DNA of 64,000 nt, from NCBI GenBank assembly GCA_036245525.1, contig BTPG01000008.1, forward strand, positions 32,972,231-33,036,230. Reading direction: 5' to 3'. The position numbers were made by a program, and so were the translations under genes. The DNA comes from Semisulcospira habei (Eukaryota > Mollusca > Gastropoda > Semisulcospiridae). The notes under the pieces are model-generated. The model was not told where the DNA came from. It saw only the letters and a list, made by a program, of their open reading frames with translations, and made no database searches. This document shows, piece by piece, positions 29,353 to 39,811 of this stretch; the first letter of the stretch is position 1, and each line of letters opens with the position of its first letter.

Positions 29353-31690
29353 TTAACCCGTTCAGTGCTGAGAACATGTGAACACCACACAAATGCAAGA
29401 GGTATAGATCCATGCCTTGCGGACAGAACTATCTATGCCTCTTGCGGACACCACTATCCATGCCTCTTGCGGACACCACTATCCATGCCTCTTGCGAACA
29501 CCATTATCTATGCCTCTTGCGGACAACATTATCTATGCCTCTTGCGGACACCACTATCTATGCCTCTTGCGGACATCACTATCCATGCCTCTTGCGGACA
29601 CCATTATCTATGCCTCTTGCGGACACCACTATCTGTGCCTCTGGCGGACACCATTATCTATGCCTCTTGCGGACACCATTATCTATGCCTCTGGCGGACA
29701 CCATTATCTATGCCTCTTGCGGACATCACTATCTATGCCTCTTGCGGACATCACTATCCATGCCTCTTGCGGACACCACTATCCATGCCTCTTGCGGACA
29801 CCACTATCCATGCCTCTTGCGGACACCACTATCCATGCCTCTTGCGGACGCCACTATCTATGCCTCTGGCGGACACCATTATCTATGCCTCTTGCGGACA
29901 CCACTATCTGTGCCTCTTGCGGACACCACTATCCATGCCTCTTGCGGACATCACTATCCATGCCTCTTGCGGACACCACTATCTATGCCTCTTGCGGACG
30001 CCACTATCTATGCCTCTTTCGGACACCATTATCTATGCCTCTTGCGGACACCACTATCCATGCCTCTTGCGGACGCCACTATCTATGCCTCTGGCGGACA
30101 CCACTATCTATGCCTCTTGCGGACACCATTATCTATGCCTCTTGCGGACACCACTATCTATGCCTCTTGCGGACACCATTATCTATGCCTCTTGCGGACA
30201 CCACTATCTATGCCTCTTGCGGACACCATTATCTATGCCTCTTGCGGACACCACTATCTATGCCTCTTGCGGACATCACTATCCATGCCTCTTGCGGACA
30301 CCATTATCTATGCCTCTTGCGGACACCACTATCTATGCCTCTTGCGGACATCACTATCTATGCCTCTTGCGGACACCACTATCCATGCCTCTTGCGGACA
30401 CCATTATCCATGCCTCTTGCGGACACCACTATCCATGCCTCTTGCGGACGCCACTATCTATGCCTCTGGCGGACACCATTATCTATGCCTCTTGCGGACA
30501 CCATTATCTATGCCTCTTGCGGACACCACTATCTATGCCTCTTGCGGACACCATTATCTATGCCTCTTGCGGACATCACTATCTATGCCTCTTGCGGACA
30601 CCACTATCCATGCTTCTTGCGGACACCACTATCCATGCCTCTTGCGGACACCATTATCCATGCCTCTTGCGGACACCACTATCCATGCCTCTTGCGGACG
30701 CCACTATCTATGCCTCTTTCGGACACCATTATCTATGCCTCTTGCGGACACCACTATCTATGCCTCTTGCGGACGCCACTATCTATGCCTCTTGCGGACA
30801 CCATTATCTATGCCTCTTGCGGACACCATTATCTATGCCTCTTGCGGACACCATTATCTATGCCTCTTGCGGACGCCACTATCTATGCCTCTGGCGGACA
30901 CCACTACCTGTGCCTCTTGCGGACACCACTATCTATGCCTCTTGCGGACACCACTATCTATGCCTCTTGCGGACACCATTATCCATGCCTCTTGCGGACA
31001 CCATTATCTATGCCTCTTGCGGACACCACTATCTATGCCTCTTGCGGACGCCACTATCTATGCCTCTGGCGGACACCACTACCTGTGCCTCTTGCGGACA
31101 CCATTATCTATGCCTCTTGCGGACACCACTATCTATGCCTCTTGCGGACACCACTATCCATGCCTCTTGCGGACGCCACTATCTATGCCTCTTGCGGACA
31201 CCACTATCTATGCCTCTTGCGGACGCCACTATCTATGCCTCTGGCGGACACCACTATCCATGCCTCTTGCGGACGCCACTATCTATGCCTCTTGCGGACG
31301 CCACTATCTATGCCTCTTGCGGACACCACTATCCATGCTTCTTGTGGACACCACTATCTATGCCTCTTGCGGACACCATTATCCATGCCTCTTGCGGACA
31401 CCACTATCTATGCCTCTTGCGGACGTCACTATCTATGCCTCTTTCGGACACCATTATCTATGCCTCTTGCGGACACCACTATCTATGCCTCTTGCGGACA
31501 CCACTTTAAATCTAAGTTCCTGGAACACCTATGTTTGTTGGTTTGTTGTTGCTGGGTGTGTTTTTTGTCTTGTTTTTGTGTTTTTGTTTGTTTTCTTTTT
31601 GTTTAGGGTTTTTTGTTCTTTTTTTTTTTGTCTTGAATTAACAAAAATTGCAGAAACACAGCCTGCGTCAGCTGGCTTTAAACGGGTTAA
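29353..31690 (+). mobile_element. Family A MITE expanded to 2.3 kb by an internal array
   Basis: The left end TTAACCCGTTCAGTGCTGAG plus CAAATGCAAGAGGTATAGAT CC is standard A sequence. The right end (AAATCTAAGTTCCTGGAACA, TTGCAGAAACACAGCCTGCG TC, AAACGGGTTAA) is the standard A right arm. Between them lies the 25-bp array. Both TTAA ends are intact, so the whole unit is one element that grew from inside. Confidence 0.88.
29412..31506. repeat. 25-bp minisatellite, about 84 copies
   Basis: ATGCCTCTTGCGGACACCAC TATCT repeats with exact 25-bp phase (29461 and 31361 are 76 units apart). Variants (ACGCC, ACATC, CTGGC, CTTTC, CCATT) recur in patterns such as CTGGC at 30891, 31066 and 31241, spaced 175 bp, implying higher-order duplication. 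The unit equals the A right arm from GATCTATGCCTCTTGC to CACCACT. Lack of stops leaves all three plus frames open for about 730-775 codons; these are not proteins. Confidence 0.96.
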
Positions 31691-31717
31691 ATCCCTCAGT
31701 GAAACCGTTTACTCTTC

Positions 31718-31784
31718 GAGGAGGCATAGATCTTCATAAACCTCTAATGCCTTCAAGGGGGCACGAGGATCTGTGACTCTTAGT
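31718..31784. mobile_element. Family A hairpin core, degenerate
   Basis: GAGGAGGCATAGATCTTCAT AAACC ... GGGCACGAGGATCTGTGACT CTTA. Directly follows the expanded A element. Confidence 0.6.
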
Positions 31785-31971
31785 TTGGATTGATCATCCC
31801 CGTTTATTTTCTTCGCGAGGAAACTGTCTCAGTGGCGTCTCGAATTTCCAGCAGATGATTTCAGGTCGGAGATCAGGAGTGCGGTCTGTCACAGACTTTA
31901 CTAAAGCATCGACGTCTTCTTCGATGATCTGAACAGGAGAGATGTAGACTCATCAAGCCAATCCCTGTCAG

Positions 31972-32042
31972 CAAGAGGCATATATTCTCATTAGCCCATG
32001 CGGCTGCAGGGGCGAATTAGACTCTATGCCACGTGCAGTTGG
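31972..32042. mobile_element. Family A hairpin core (subtype)
   Basis: GCAAGAGGCATATATTCTCA TTAGCCCATGCGGCTGCAGG GGCGAATTAGACTCTATGCC. Confidence 0.62.
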
Positions 32043-32272
32043 AAAGCTCAAGATGAGCTGAGAATGTAGCAAGTCTTTTGCCTTTGTACTAATAGGGTGA
32101 CAGAAACCTTTGTCGAAACCTCGCCAAAAGCACGGATTATTGGCCGGACTGGGTTTGTTTCAAGTACGTGGTGTATTGCCTTTTGTTCTTGTCGCGAGAA
32201 GATATTTCTGTTACAGATGTGTTTCATTATCGGTAGCGCGCTTGTGTCTTCTTATTTTTACAGGCATATCAG

Positions 32273-32390
32273 TTAACTCCTTAAATGCTGGCGCAAGGCG
32301 ATCGCTAGTACGCTACCCATCTGCAAGAGACATAAATCCTCATGAGCCCCCGCAGTCGCGGGGGCTCATGAGGATTTATGTCTCTTGTTA
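32273..32390 (+). mobile_element. Family A MITE, right end unclear
   Basis: TTAACTCCTTAAATGCTGGC at left, a divergent arm, then a perfect hairpin at 32323-32389 (GAGACATAAATCCTCATGAG). The change TAAATCC/GGATTTA occurs on both arms. Confidence 0.7.
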
Positions 32391-32567
32391 GTCCATGCTG
32401 TTCTTTATGCCTAGTTCTTGGTACCAGCTACGCTGTGTTGGTCAGTGTGCAGTGGTTTTAGCAGCGCAATTCCTGATCACTGTCTCCGATTTAAGCGTTC
32501 CTCCGTGTTTGTTTTGTGTAACCTTCATTCGAGCGCGTTTGCATGTTGTGCTCGATGTCCTCTTACT

Positions 32568-33150
32568 TAACCCCTTTTCACCGCCAGTGGCCGCATGTTG
32601 TGTTCCTGAAACATGTGGTTAATTTAAAGTGAAAAGCCCCCAAAACCGTCCAAGAAACGTGGATACAAAGTAATGTCAGCAACTGAGGGCACTCAGGGGC
32701 GGACTGCTGGGAGGGGATCCGAAAGGTTCCGGACCCCCCCCCCCCCCCCCCCTCGCCAAAATCCAAAATTGTTTAAAATGCTAAATTTGATTTTTTTGGG
32801 CGAGTTTCGACGCACACACACACGCTACGCCCCTCCCCTCTCCCACCTCCCTCTCCCCCCTCCCACTCCCTCTCCCCCCTCCCTCTGCCCCCTCCCTCTC
32901 CCCCTCCTCCTCTTCCCCCTCCCCTCTAGCCCCCCTTCTTCTCCCTCCCCCTCCCCTCCCCCCTCCCCAGTTGTTTGATTTTTCGGCCACTGGAAGAGGG
33001 TTTAGCGTCGGGGAGGCCGTTGTGTCAGGTTGAAGGTCCCAAACAAAAAGATTGAACACCCCCCCCCCCAACCCGCCCTCGAGGTAACTGATCCGCCCCT
33101 GGGGCTCATCATGAGGATCCATCCGCCAATTGCAGGAACCACGTGTCGCA
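32568..33150 (-). mobile_element. Family A MITE interrupted by a hAT-like element
   Basis: TTAACCCCTTTTCACCGCCA, then CAAAACCGTCCAAGAAACGT GGATACAAAGT at left. After the insertion the hairpin right arm resumes as GGGCTCATCATGAGGATCCA T. The outer right end is not recognisable. Confidence 0.7.
32694..33100. mobile_element. hAT-like element, both ends present, about 407 bp
   Basis: CAGGGGCGGACTGCTGGGAG at left and GGTAACTGATCCGCCCCTG at right form the inverted ends. The interior has C runs, AATGCTAAATTTGA, a CCTCTCCCCC tract at 32828-32965 and GGTTTAGCGTCGGGGAGGCC, the order seen at 19327. No transposase is encoded, and no clean 8-bp target duplication was found. Confidence 0.7.
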
Positions 33151-33321
33151 ACTGCCACCCTACTGTCCCTTTGCACAGCGGCGTGATCGTTGCTTGGGGC
33201 ACAAACAAAAAATCTCACAACAAAGCCATCACGGGGACTATGGAAGGCCTGTTCTGGCTATTGGAAATTACTTTCGCATATAGACTTTGTTCGGAAATGA
33301 ATTCACGCAAAATTGATTTAA

Positions 33322-33491
33322 ACAAGAGGCATAGATCTTCATGAGCCCCCGCAACTGCCTATACCTCACCTATACCTCTTGCGAGAAGTGGGTCAAAATT
33401 GCACGTTCTTCGGCGAAAATCGCGTCCGGATATCGTCTCTTTCAAGTACGTTGGATCTCGTTAATTTTTCCTAGCAGTGAAAGGGTTAGCA
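33322..33491 (-). mobile_element. Family A MITE, rearranged
   Basis: CAAGAGGCATAGATCTTCAT GAGCCCCCGCAACTGC, then CTATACCTC twice, later GCAGTGAAAGGGTTA. The right hairpin arm is replaced. Confidence 0.6.
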
Positions 33492-33517
33492 TCATAAATC
33501 CTAGATTGCCAGCAGCA

Positions 33518-33731
33518 TTAACCCTTTTAGTCCCAAGGTCCAATTTCTCAAATTTTGGAGGTGTTCCCTAACGACTATGTACCAGTTGTAGGAGATGGTT
33601 TGACCATGATAATTCAAGGGTAGTGCCAGATTAGCTTGGCGCCTGAAGGCGCCAAGCTAATCTGGCACTACCCTTGAATTATCATGGTCAAGCCATCTCC
33701 TGCTGTAGGGATGCGGGGCTAAAAGGGTTAA
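33518..33731 (-). mobile_element. Family B MITE, full length, intact ends
   Basis: TTAACCCTTTTAGTCCCAAG to GGGGCTAAAAGGGTTAA. Perfect hairpin around AGCTTGGCGCCTGAAGGCGC extended by GGAGATGGTTTGACC / GGTCAAGCCATCTCC, giving arms of about 60 nt. Confidence 0.93.
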
Positions 33732-33967
33732 ACACAGTGGACTGTCGATTTTAGTATAACTGAACATATGTGCAGCGCGTTAAATGAGAAAAGACCAGTA
33801 TTCCGATTTTTTTGGAAAAGCTAGCTTTTTATTGAATAACAATGAAAATCTCGATTATCTCAAACATAGACGCTGTTTTTTGGCCATGTAAATGCAGATA
33901 TATGATACGCTTGTGGAGTATTCGTTGATGCAGCCTGACCTGCGATACGACGGACTGGCTGCTTTGT

Positions 33968-34047
33968 TTAACTCCTTCGAGACGTGCCGCCTCCGGATAG
34001 GTGGCATAAGCCGCGTATCCGGAGGCGGCACGTCTCGAATGAGTTAA
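33968..34047. mobile_element. Family D palindromic MITE, 80 bp, intact ends
   Basis: TTAACTCCTTCGAGACGTGC CGCCTCCGGATA ... TATCCGGAGGCGGCACGTCT CGAATGAGTTAA. A near-perfect palindrome with both TTAA ends. 33732-33967 before it holds nothing recognised. Confidence 0.92.
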
Positions 34048-34114
34048 TGCTTTATACGCGATGCAAACAGTTTATTGGTACGTGTCACGCCAGTTCAACT
34101 TTTATTTGCGCTAG

Positions 34115-34190
34115 TTAACCCTTTGATTCCCAGAATTACTTCCATTCTATAGAATGGAAGTCTTTTAGTTCTGGGAGTTTGAAGAGTTAA
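34115..34190. mobile_element. Family F palindromic MITE, 76 bp
   Basis: TTAACCCTTTGATTCCCAGA ATTACTTCCATTC TATAGAATGGAAGTCTTTTA GTTCTGGGAG ... GAGTTAA. Palindromic with intact TTAA ends; the only copy in the window. Confidence 0.85.
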
Positions 34191-34282
34191 TCCAGCACAT
34201 CTTTTTTAGCTGATGAAAAATGTTGTAACTTCACACTCGTTTCAGACGTTTCGCTAAACAAAACAAAACAAAAAATAATTCT

Positions 34283-34365
34283 TGCTGTTGGTAGCTCTTT
34301 CAGTCGCGATGATTGCTTCAGGGATCATCGCGGCTAAAGTGCGCGCCCGACAATCAAAGGGTTAA
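34283..34365. mobile_element. Family C MITE, left end lost
   Basis: GCTGTTGGTAGCTCTTTCAG TCGCGATGATTGCTTCAGGG ATCATCGCGGCTAAAG ... CAATCAAAGGGTTAA. Confidence 0.78.
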
Positions 34366-34394
34366 CGAAATACCCACCGGTATCTAGAACACAT

Positions 34395-34599
34395 TTAACC
34401 CCACGACCGCATTTCCTAAAGTGTGGAGGCGTCACTTAACGACTATGCACCAGTTGCAAGAGATGGATCGACCATGATGATTCAAGGGTAGTGTCAGATT
34501 AGCTTGGCGCCCGATGGCGCCAAGCTAATCTGACACTACCCTTGAATCATCATGGTCGATCCATCTCCTGCTGTAGTGCTTCGGGGCTGAATGGGTTAA
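34395..34599 (-). mobile_element. Family B MITE, full length
   Basis: TTAACCCCACGACCGCATTT to GGGGCTGAATGGGTTAA. The stem GATGATTCAAGGGTAGTGTC AGATTAG is matched by compensating changes (ATCATC) on the right arm. Confidence 0.9.
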
Positions 34600-35036
34600 T
34601 ATTGCACGTAATAGCAGACGCGAACGGTTAGTGATTGAATTGGGCCATGTGATCCCGCCCTCAGAACGCAAAACACATTTTTTGGGGGTGAAAAGTGAGA
34701 TTTTCAACGTATATATTTTAATGTTCTGATTTACTGTGTTTGCTTTTATTGCCGGGTATGGCCTCGAACACCATGCACCAGCTTATTTTACAACTCCGAT
34801 TTCACAAAAACACAGCTGTTGCACATACGAACATTGTTTGTGGGCCATCGTACACTAAACTCCTGAGGACCTCCTACGCTTGACGAACACAAATACAAAT
34901 AGGCAGCAAAAAGATGTTCATCATTATAAACTACACTGAAACTGCCATATTAGGCGTGGTATTAAACTCTACAAATCTGCACCCGGATACATCCTACAAT
35001 CTGCTTGAGTAGTGATCCTTAAAAATGTTGACCATT
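34600..35036. other. Unassigned stretch
   Basis: Contains a half-copy of palindrome M (GTGAAAAGTGAGATTTTCAA at 34690). Otherwise nothing recognised. Confidence 0.5.
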
Positions 35037-35039
35037 GCG

Positions 35040-35095
35040 CAAAAGGTAGAGATCCAGGGGCTCATGAGGATCTATGCCTCTTGCAGACGGTTAGA
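35040..35095. mobile_element. Family A hairpin fragment
   Basis: GGTAGAGATCC directly joined to AGGGGCTCATGAGGATCTAT GCCTCTTGC; loop side of the left arm deleted. Confidence 0.6.
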
Positions 35096-35336
35096 GTTAG
35101 CTGTTTTGGGGGAGTTTGAGAACTGTTGTATCTACGATGGATTTTGTTTCGCATAGCGGTGTTGGCGGCCGACCTTTGTTGACAGTGGCCTTGTGAAATG
35201 GTTTGGGGTTGCAGAGCAGGGGCAGGATCTCTTTTGTGTGTAATCTCTACAGCGACATATGTGAATAGATGTAAACACAAGCTGTCAGTTCTGTTCAATA
35301 GGATCGAATCTGGTCCTTTTAATGAGCTTTTGTTTT

Positions 35337-35553
35337 TTAACCCCTTCACTGCCGAGAAAAAGAGAACGTCATCCAACTACATGTATAGGTCTCAGCAAGA
35401 GGCATAGATCACCATGAGCCCCCGCGGTCGCGGGGGCTCATGCGGATCTATGCCTCTTGCTTAGACATGTTTGTATCCCTGCCCCTTTGGACAATCTGAA
35501 TGAACAAATATTTCAGAGATAGAATATGCCTCCGGCGGCAGGGAAGCGGTTAA
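35337..35553 (+). mobile_element. Family A MITE, full length, 217 bp
   Basis: TTAACCCCTTCACTGCCGAG to CGGCAGGGAAGCGGTTAA. Hairpin at 35395-35461 with a perfect stem. Best copy for a family consensus. Confidence 0.92.
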
Positions 35554-35620
35554 TAAAATAAATAAAATAAAATATAAAGTAAAATAAAAATTTAAAAAAT
35601 CAATAAAATAAATAAATAAG
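35554..35620. repeat. (AAATA)n-type A-rich tract
   Basis: ATAAAATAAATAAAATAAAA simple sequence next to the A right end. 35621-35985 has no recognised feature. Confidence 0.8.
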
Positions 35621-35989
35621 CACAATGTGAAGCTAGCAGCAACAACATGGTATTAGTTTCGCAAAACGTAACAACAGAATACATACACGAAAAGAAAATG
35701 CGACTTTCAGTGCAGTCAATTTCAATTTTGATTTGCTCTTCGTTCTCAAACTTTTGCAATGAACAGTTTCTTTAGGAGAATGTACGTTGAACACACCCCC
35801 ACCTAAAACACTGAAATGGCTTTTCACAACATCATCCGCGACGAATGTGTGACCTGAAATCCCATACCAGTTCATGCGATGATTGGTTTTAAATTCTGAT
35901 TCTTTCAAACGACAGAACGAAAGCTGGGGCCACAAGAAATTTCACAAGGTTAGTCACTGAGTGCAGTATTAAATTTTGCATTCACGCTT

Positions 35990-36174
35990 TTAACCCCTTG
36001 CATGCTGAGGAAAAAAGTGAACACGATCCAGCTGCAAGAGTCATAGATCCTCATTAGCCCCCGCAACTGCTGAGACCAATTTTCATGTTCTTTCGACACT
36101 TTTGGCATTTGGGTCGTTGAATGGACAAAGATTTCAGAAATGCATTGTACGTGCAGTGTCCGGGAAGGGGTTAA
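35990..36174 (+). mobile_element. Family A MITE, right hairpin arm deleted
   Basis: TTAACCCCTTGCATGCTGAG to CCGGGAAGGGGTTAA with both TTAA ends. The hairpin stops after CCCCCGCAACTGCTGAGACC, having lost its right arm, so this copy cannot fold. Confidence 0.88.
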
Positions 36175-36257
36175 ATCGCGTGACAGGTCGCTAAGATTAT
36201 GGCGTGGCCGTGCGATAAAGCCGATAAAGAAAACGAAAATCTCATCCTTTGCCTCTC

Positions 36258-36300
36258 CCCCCCCCCCCCCCCCCGCCCCCCCCCCCCCCTGCCCCCTCCC
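36258..36300. repeat. Poly(C) tract
   Basis: Two C runs separated by G. Simple sequence. Confidence 0.85.
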
Positions 36301-36346
36301 CGTTTCCCAACTCGCAGACTTTATACAGTCTGGCTTGCGCAAGGGT

Positions 36347-36573
36347 TTAACTCATTCCGCCCGCGACACTCACCACAGCAAGATAGGGCTCGACCATGAC
36401 AGTTCAAGGGTGGTGGCAGAATAGCTTGGCGCCTATAGGCGCCAAGCTATTCTGCCACAACCCTTAAACTGTCATGGTCGATCTGTCTGCTGAATTGTAA
36501 TGCAGTCATCAGAGGATAACTCCAAAACTGATAGTGTGGGCCGGTATTTCGTACCTCGGGCACAGCGAGCTAA
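36347..36573 (+). mobile_element. Family B MITE, near full length
   Basis: TTAACTCATTCCGCCCGCGA to CCTCGGGCACAGCGAGCTAA. Good central hairpin. A short insertion (CTGATAGTGTGGGCCG) sits near the right end. Confidence 0.85.
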
Positions 36574-36715
36574 GCTCTCTCTCACGCAACCGTGCTAATC
36601 ACCGGTCTAAAGGGCAGATCAGCCGATGTTTAAACTTGCCGTGGCGGGAACGCGACGTCCTTGGACAGACCGGATATCCGGCTCCAGTCACACACTCAGT
36701 TTCAACTTTTGTCAG

Positions 36716-36815
<100 letters not shown>

Positions 36816-37039
36816 GGCGGGGTAAGACGTGTAGTCTTAGCTCCGTCGTGCAGCCAACCGTGACGCTTTGGATTGCCTGATATACTGTGTACTAAGTGTT
36901 CTTATATGTAAACTGTGGACTTTCTTATACTTTTTAAGCATTATTCCAGTGGACGTGCAAAATAACTATCATCACACGGATGTCCTAATGCTTGTGTTGT
37001 GAGTGTGAGAAGTGTGCAGGACAAGCACACTATTTCCTT

Positions 37040-37496
37040 GGATGATCTTGGATGATATAGTGTGTACGTGTGATGCGAGTTGTGTCCAGACTGAAGCCAG
37101 TATCTCTCCGTCGTGCAAGGTAAATCCGATCATACGAACGATCACTTTACGACATTCTTCTCATAATTTTGAACGCACGGTCCTTCAATTTGTCTCTTAA
37201 ACGCATTGAATATAGTAGACCTTATTCCTGCCATTGTCTATATTCTTCGTTCAAATTCATCTTCTGCACCCTTTGGATGATATAGTGTGTACATGTGATG
37301 CGAGTTGTGTCCAGACTGAAGCCAGTATCTCTCCGTCGTGCAAGGTAAATCCGATCATACGAACGATCACTTTACGACATTCTTCTCATAATTTTGAACG
37401 CACGGTCCTTCAATTTGCCTCTTAAACGCATTGAATATAGTAGACCTTATTCCTGCCATTGTCTATATTCTTCGTTCAAATTCATCTTCTGCACTG
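37040..37496 (+). repeat. 225-bp tandem duplication in LINE 5' UTR
   Basis: TTGGATGATATAGTGTGTAC begins at 37048 and again at 37273. The copies differ at very few bases (TACGTGTG/TACATGTG, TTTGTCTC/TTTGCCTC) and both end near TTCAAATTCATCTTCTGCAC. Tandem promoter monomers are known in some LINEs; that role here is inference. Confidence 0.9.
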
Positions 37497-37785
37497 TCAA
37501 GAACTGCGAGGTGTTTGTGACTAGAGCAGTCTATCGCTGAATTTCAGACCTATGCAGCCAATGTTTGCTTTTCGGCTTACTGACTCTGTGACACGATGTT
37601 GTATCGTCCCCACCATCACACCTGACTCCACTCAAGTCAGCCTTGCAGACACGCTGGCACTTCCTGAGGGGTGTCACAATGTTTGCTGATCCCACCACCC
37701 TCCACACCTACACCTTGTTTCTAACTCTCTAAAGGCGGCGCTGCCGAGTGCCGGGATTACATCATACCACCGAGTCTGAGTCGTG

Positions 37786-39795
37786 ATGGCATCTTCATCC
37801 CTCTCTCTGAGTGTCGTGACGCAAGACCCCACCCTCGCCACCCCCACCAATCCTTTCAAGAGAGATAAGCCGGTGCTGAAGGATACTGCGTGCGGCCAGC
37901 AAACGCGCTTCTACAGCAACGGCCCCAATGGCGTCATCACCCTCAAGCGCTGGCGAACTGCCCTCTACCACCGCTACGTAAACCTGCTCCAGGTTAGAGG
38001 CGGTTACACTGTAGTCTGGAGGGACACAGACACTAGAAATGAACCTGTAGAGTGTGGTGACTCCTACCTGGATTGTTCCAACTCTGACATTCCCGATGAC
38101 TTGGGCAAAACATTCATACAAGTCAGGGGAGGAGCAAAACCCAAAATCACCATCACCCTCTACTTCCACGTACGTCGCAAGACTGGCGGCACCTGTCTCA
38201 TTCAGGGACACAACAAGGACACGTGGGTCCTCAGCGAATATGACTCTGTGCACATTCGTACAACAGTTGAAGGACGGCTGCGCGGACTCTGCTGACAATG
38301 TCCCTGTTAATGTGCCAGGTGACCAGTCATGCAATCCCACCATCTCCCCGATAGTATCATTCCCAGACACCCCTCCTCGGCCAACTTTGGACTCATCCCT
38401 CCCCTTGATCGGATTAGAGGCTGACGACTCTACCTCCCCATCGCCGATTGTCCAGTCCTGTGACCCTCGGGACAGCACCGCTAATCCTGTCCCCGAGCTA
38501 CTGACCGTGACCACCGTCAGCGCTGTGAGTGGCATGACCAGTGACAGCCCGCCTACCTCGCCCTCCATCCCACACCCCTCCTCTAGCGGGCCACATCTAC
38601 GGGATGATCTCCACTCCACCCTCTCTCATCACTCTGATGTTCCTGCCGGTCCAACTCGCGCCATTACCCCCTCCACACCCGAATCTGCCCCCCTCACCCC
38701 CAGTCCTGTCAGCCATGTTGTTACCGAAGTGGCTACTACGGTTGACGTCACCACCCGAGACTTGACCTCTCCCGGGTTACCCGTCTCGTGCACTCAGGTG
38801 GATTCTGATTATAGCGAGCTGGAGCTCCAGACCCAACTCTGCAACACCCAGGCCGCCGTCGAGACTCTCCATCAAGAGTTGAGCCAGCTAAGAACTGTCA
38901 CTACGATAAAAATTAAGCAGATTGTCAGTAAGGTGTGCGAGTCCGCAGAGATGATGGCAAATGACCTCCGGATGTCAGAGTCGTGTATGTGTGGCAAGCT
39001 GTCCCACTTACAGGATCAGTTGACAAACCTGACAGAGTTCCACTGTCTCGTCAACCACACTCTGCAAAGACTAAACGCAGAACAAAGGCTACCTGTTCCC
39101 TCTGGCCACACCCCCCAACCACTGGTGTCAACAAAGCATGAAGGCGTAGAGCCCGTAAACAGTGATGCAATCACTAGTATACAGCCTGTGTCCGCTACAG
39201 CTAGTGATGTGATCCCGGTAAGGATTACCGTTCCTAAGAACAACCCTCCGAGTGGCCAGAAAAGTCAAGCCCCAGGGAGTGCGGTGATTACGGTCAGCGT
39301 TGCCTCCCCCACCACAGACAGCCACCGTGTGGGTGGCGGGCCGTCTCAGCCTGGCCAGCGGCAAGGGGGCGGTAATCGGATTACCGGGAGCCAGCAGCAG
39401 CGCAAGGACCTGCTTCCCAGCGAGCGGGTCTTTGATCACAGTGTAGAAGTAGACACAACCACGCCTGTCATCGGGGACTCCGTCGTGCGAAACTTCAACT
39501 CAAGGGGGAGAAGATGACCATGTACCAAGGCGAGAAGGTACAGGTCATCTCAGTATCCGGCCTGCAAATCTCCCACTTGACTGACTGGCTCAAGAAGCAG
39601 CCGCGGTCACCTCGCGTCCAACTGGTCACCTTCCACGTGGGGGTGAACGATTGCAAGACGCATGAAATCACCAGTCAGCAGTGGGAGAGACTGATCACTT
39701 CTTGCAAGGGCGTGTTCCCCAAAGCAAGCATCCAGGCCTCATCCATCTTGCCTGCTGCCCAGGGGAAAAACTCTCGCCTTAACCAACGTATTTCC
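37786..39795 (+). pseudogene. LINE ORF1, SGNH-hydrolase type, two frameshifts
   Basis: I start at the ATG at 37786. The first segment (to about 38270) reads a conserved-looking block with TACGQQTRFYSNGPNGVITL and CLIQGHNKDTWVLSEYDSV. The frame then shifts to a second segment that is Ser/Thr/Pro-rich, then coiled-coil-like (about 38815-39075: LELQTQLCNTQAAVETLHQE). It ends with VIGDSVVRNF, the GDS nucleophile block of SGNH hydrolases. A G-run at 39504-39508 marks the second shift, back to the first frame, which continues with HVGVNDC, the GVND block, and ends after about 39795. Esterase-type ORF1 proteins are known in CR1-like LINEs. The two opposite shifts and the missing C-terminal Asp/His block make it non-functional. 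The minus-strand frame at 37795-38619 is its shadow. Confidence 0.78.
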
Positions 39796-39811
39796 CAGCA
39801 GCCCAGAGACA

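Noticed and set aside
29320..31739. Open frames of 729-775 codons in all three plus frames
   Set aside because: They are readings of a 25-bp stop-free tandem repeat inside a family A element; three frames open at once and unit periodicity explain them.
37795..38619. 274-codon minus-strand ORF
   Set aside because: Antisense shadow of LINE ORF1; the plus strand carries the recognisable retrotransposon protein.
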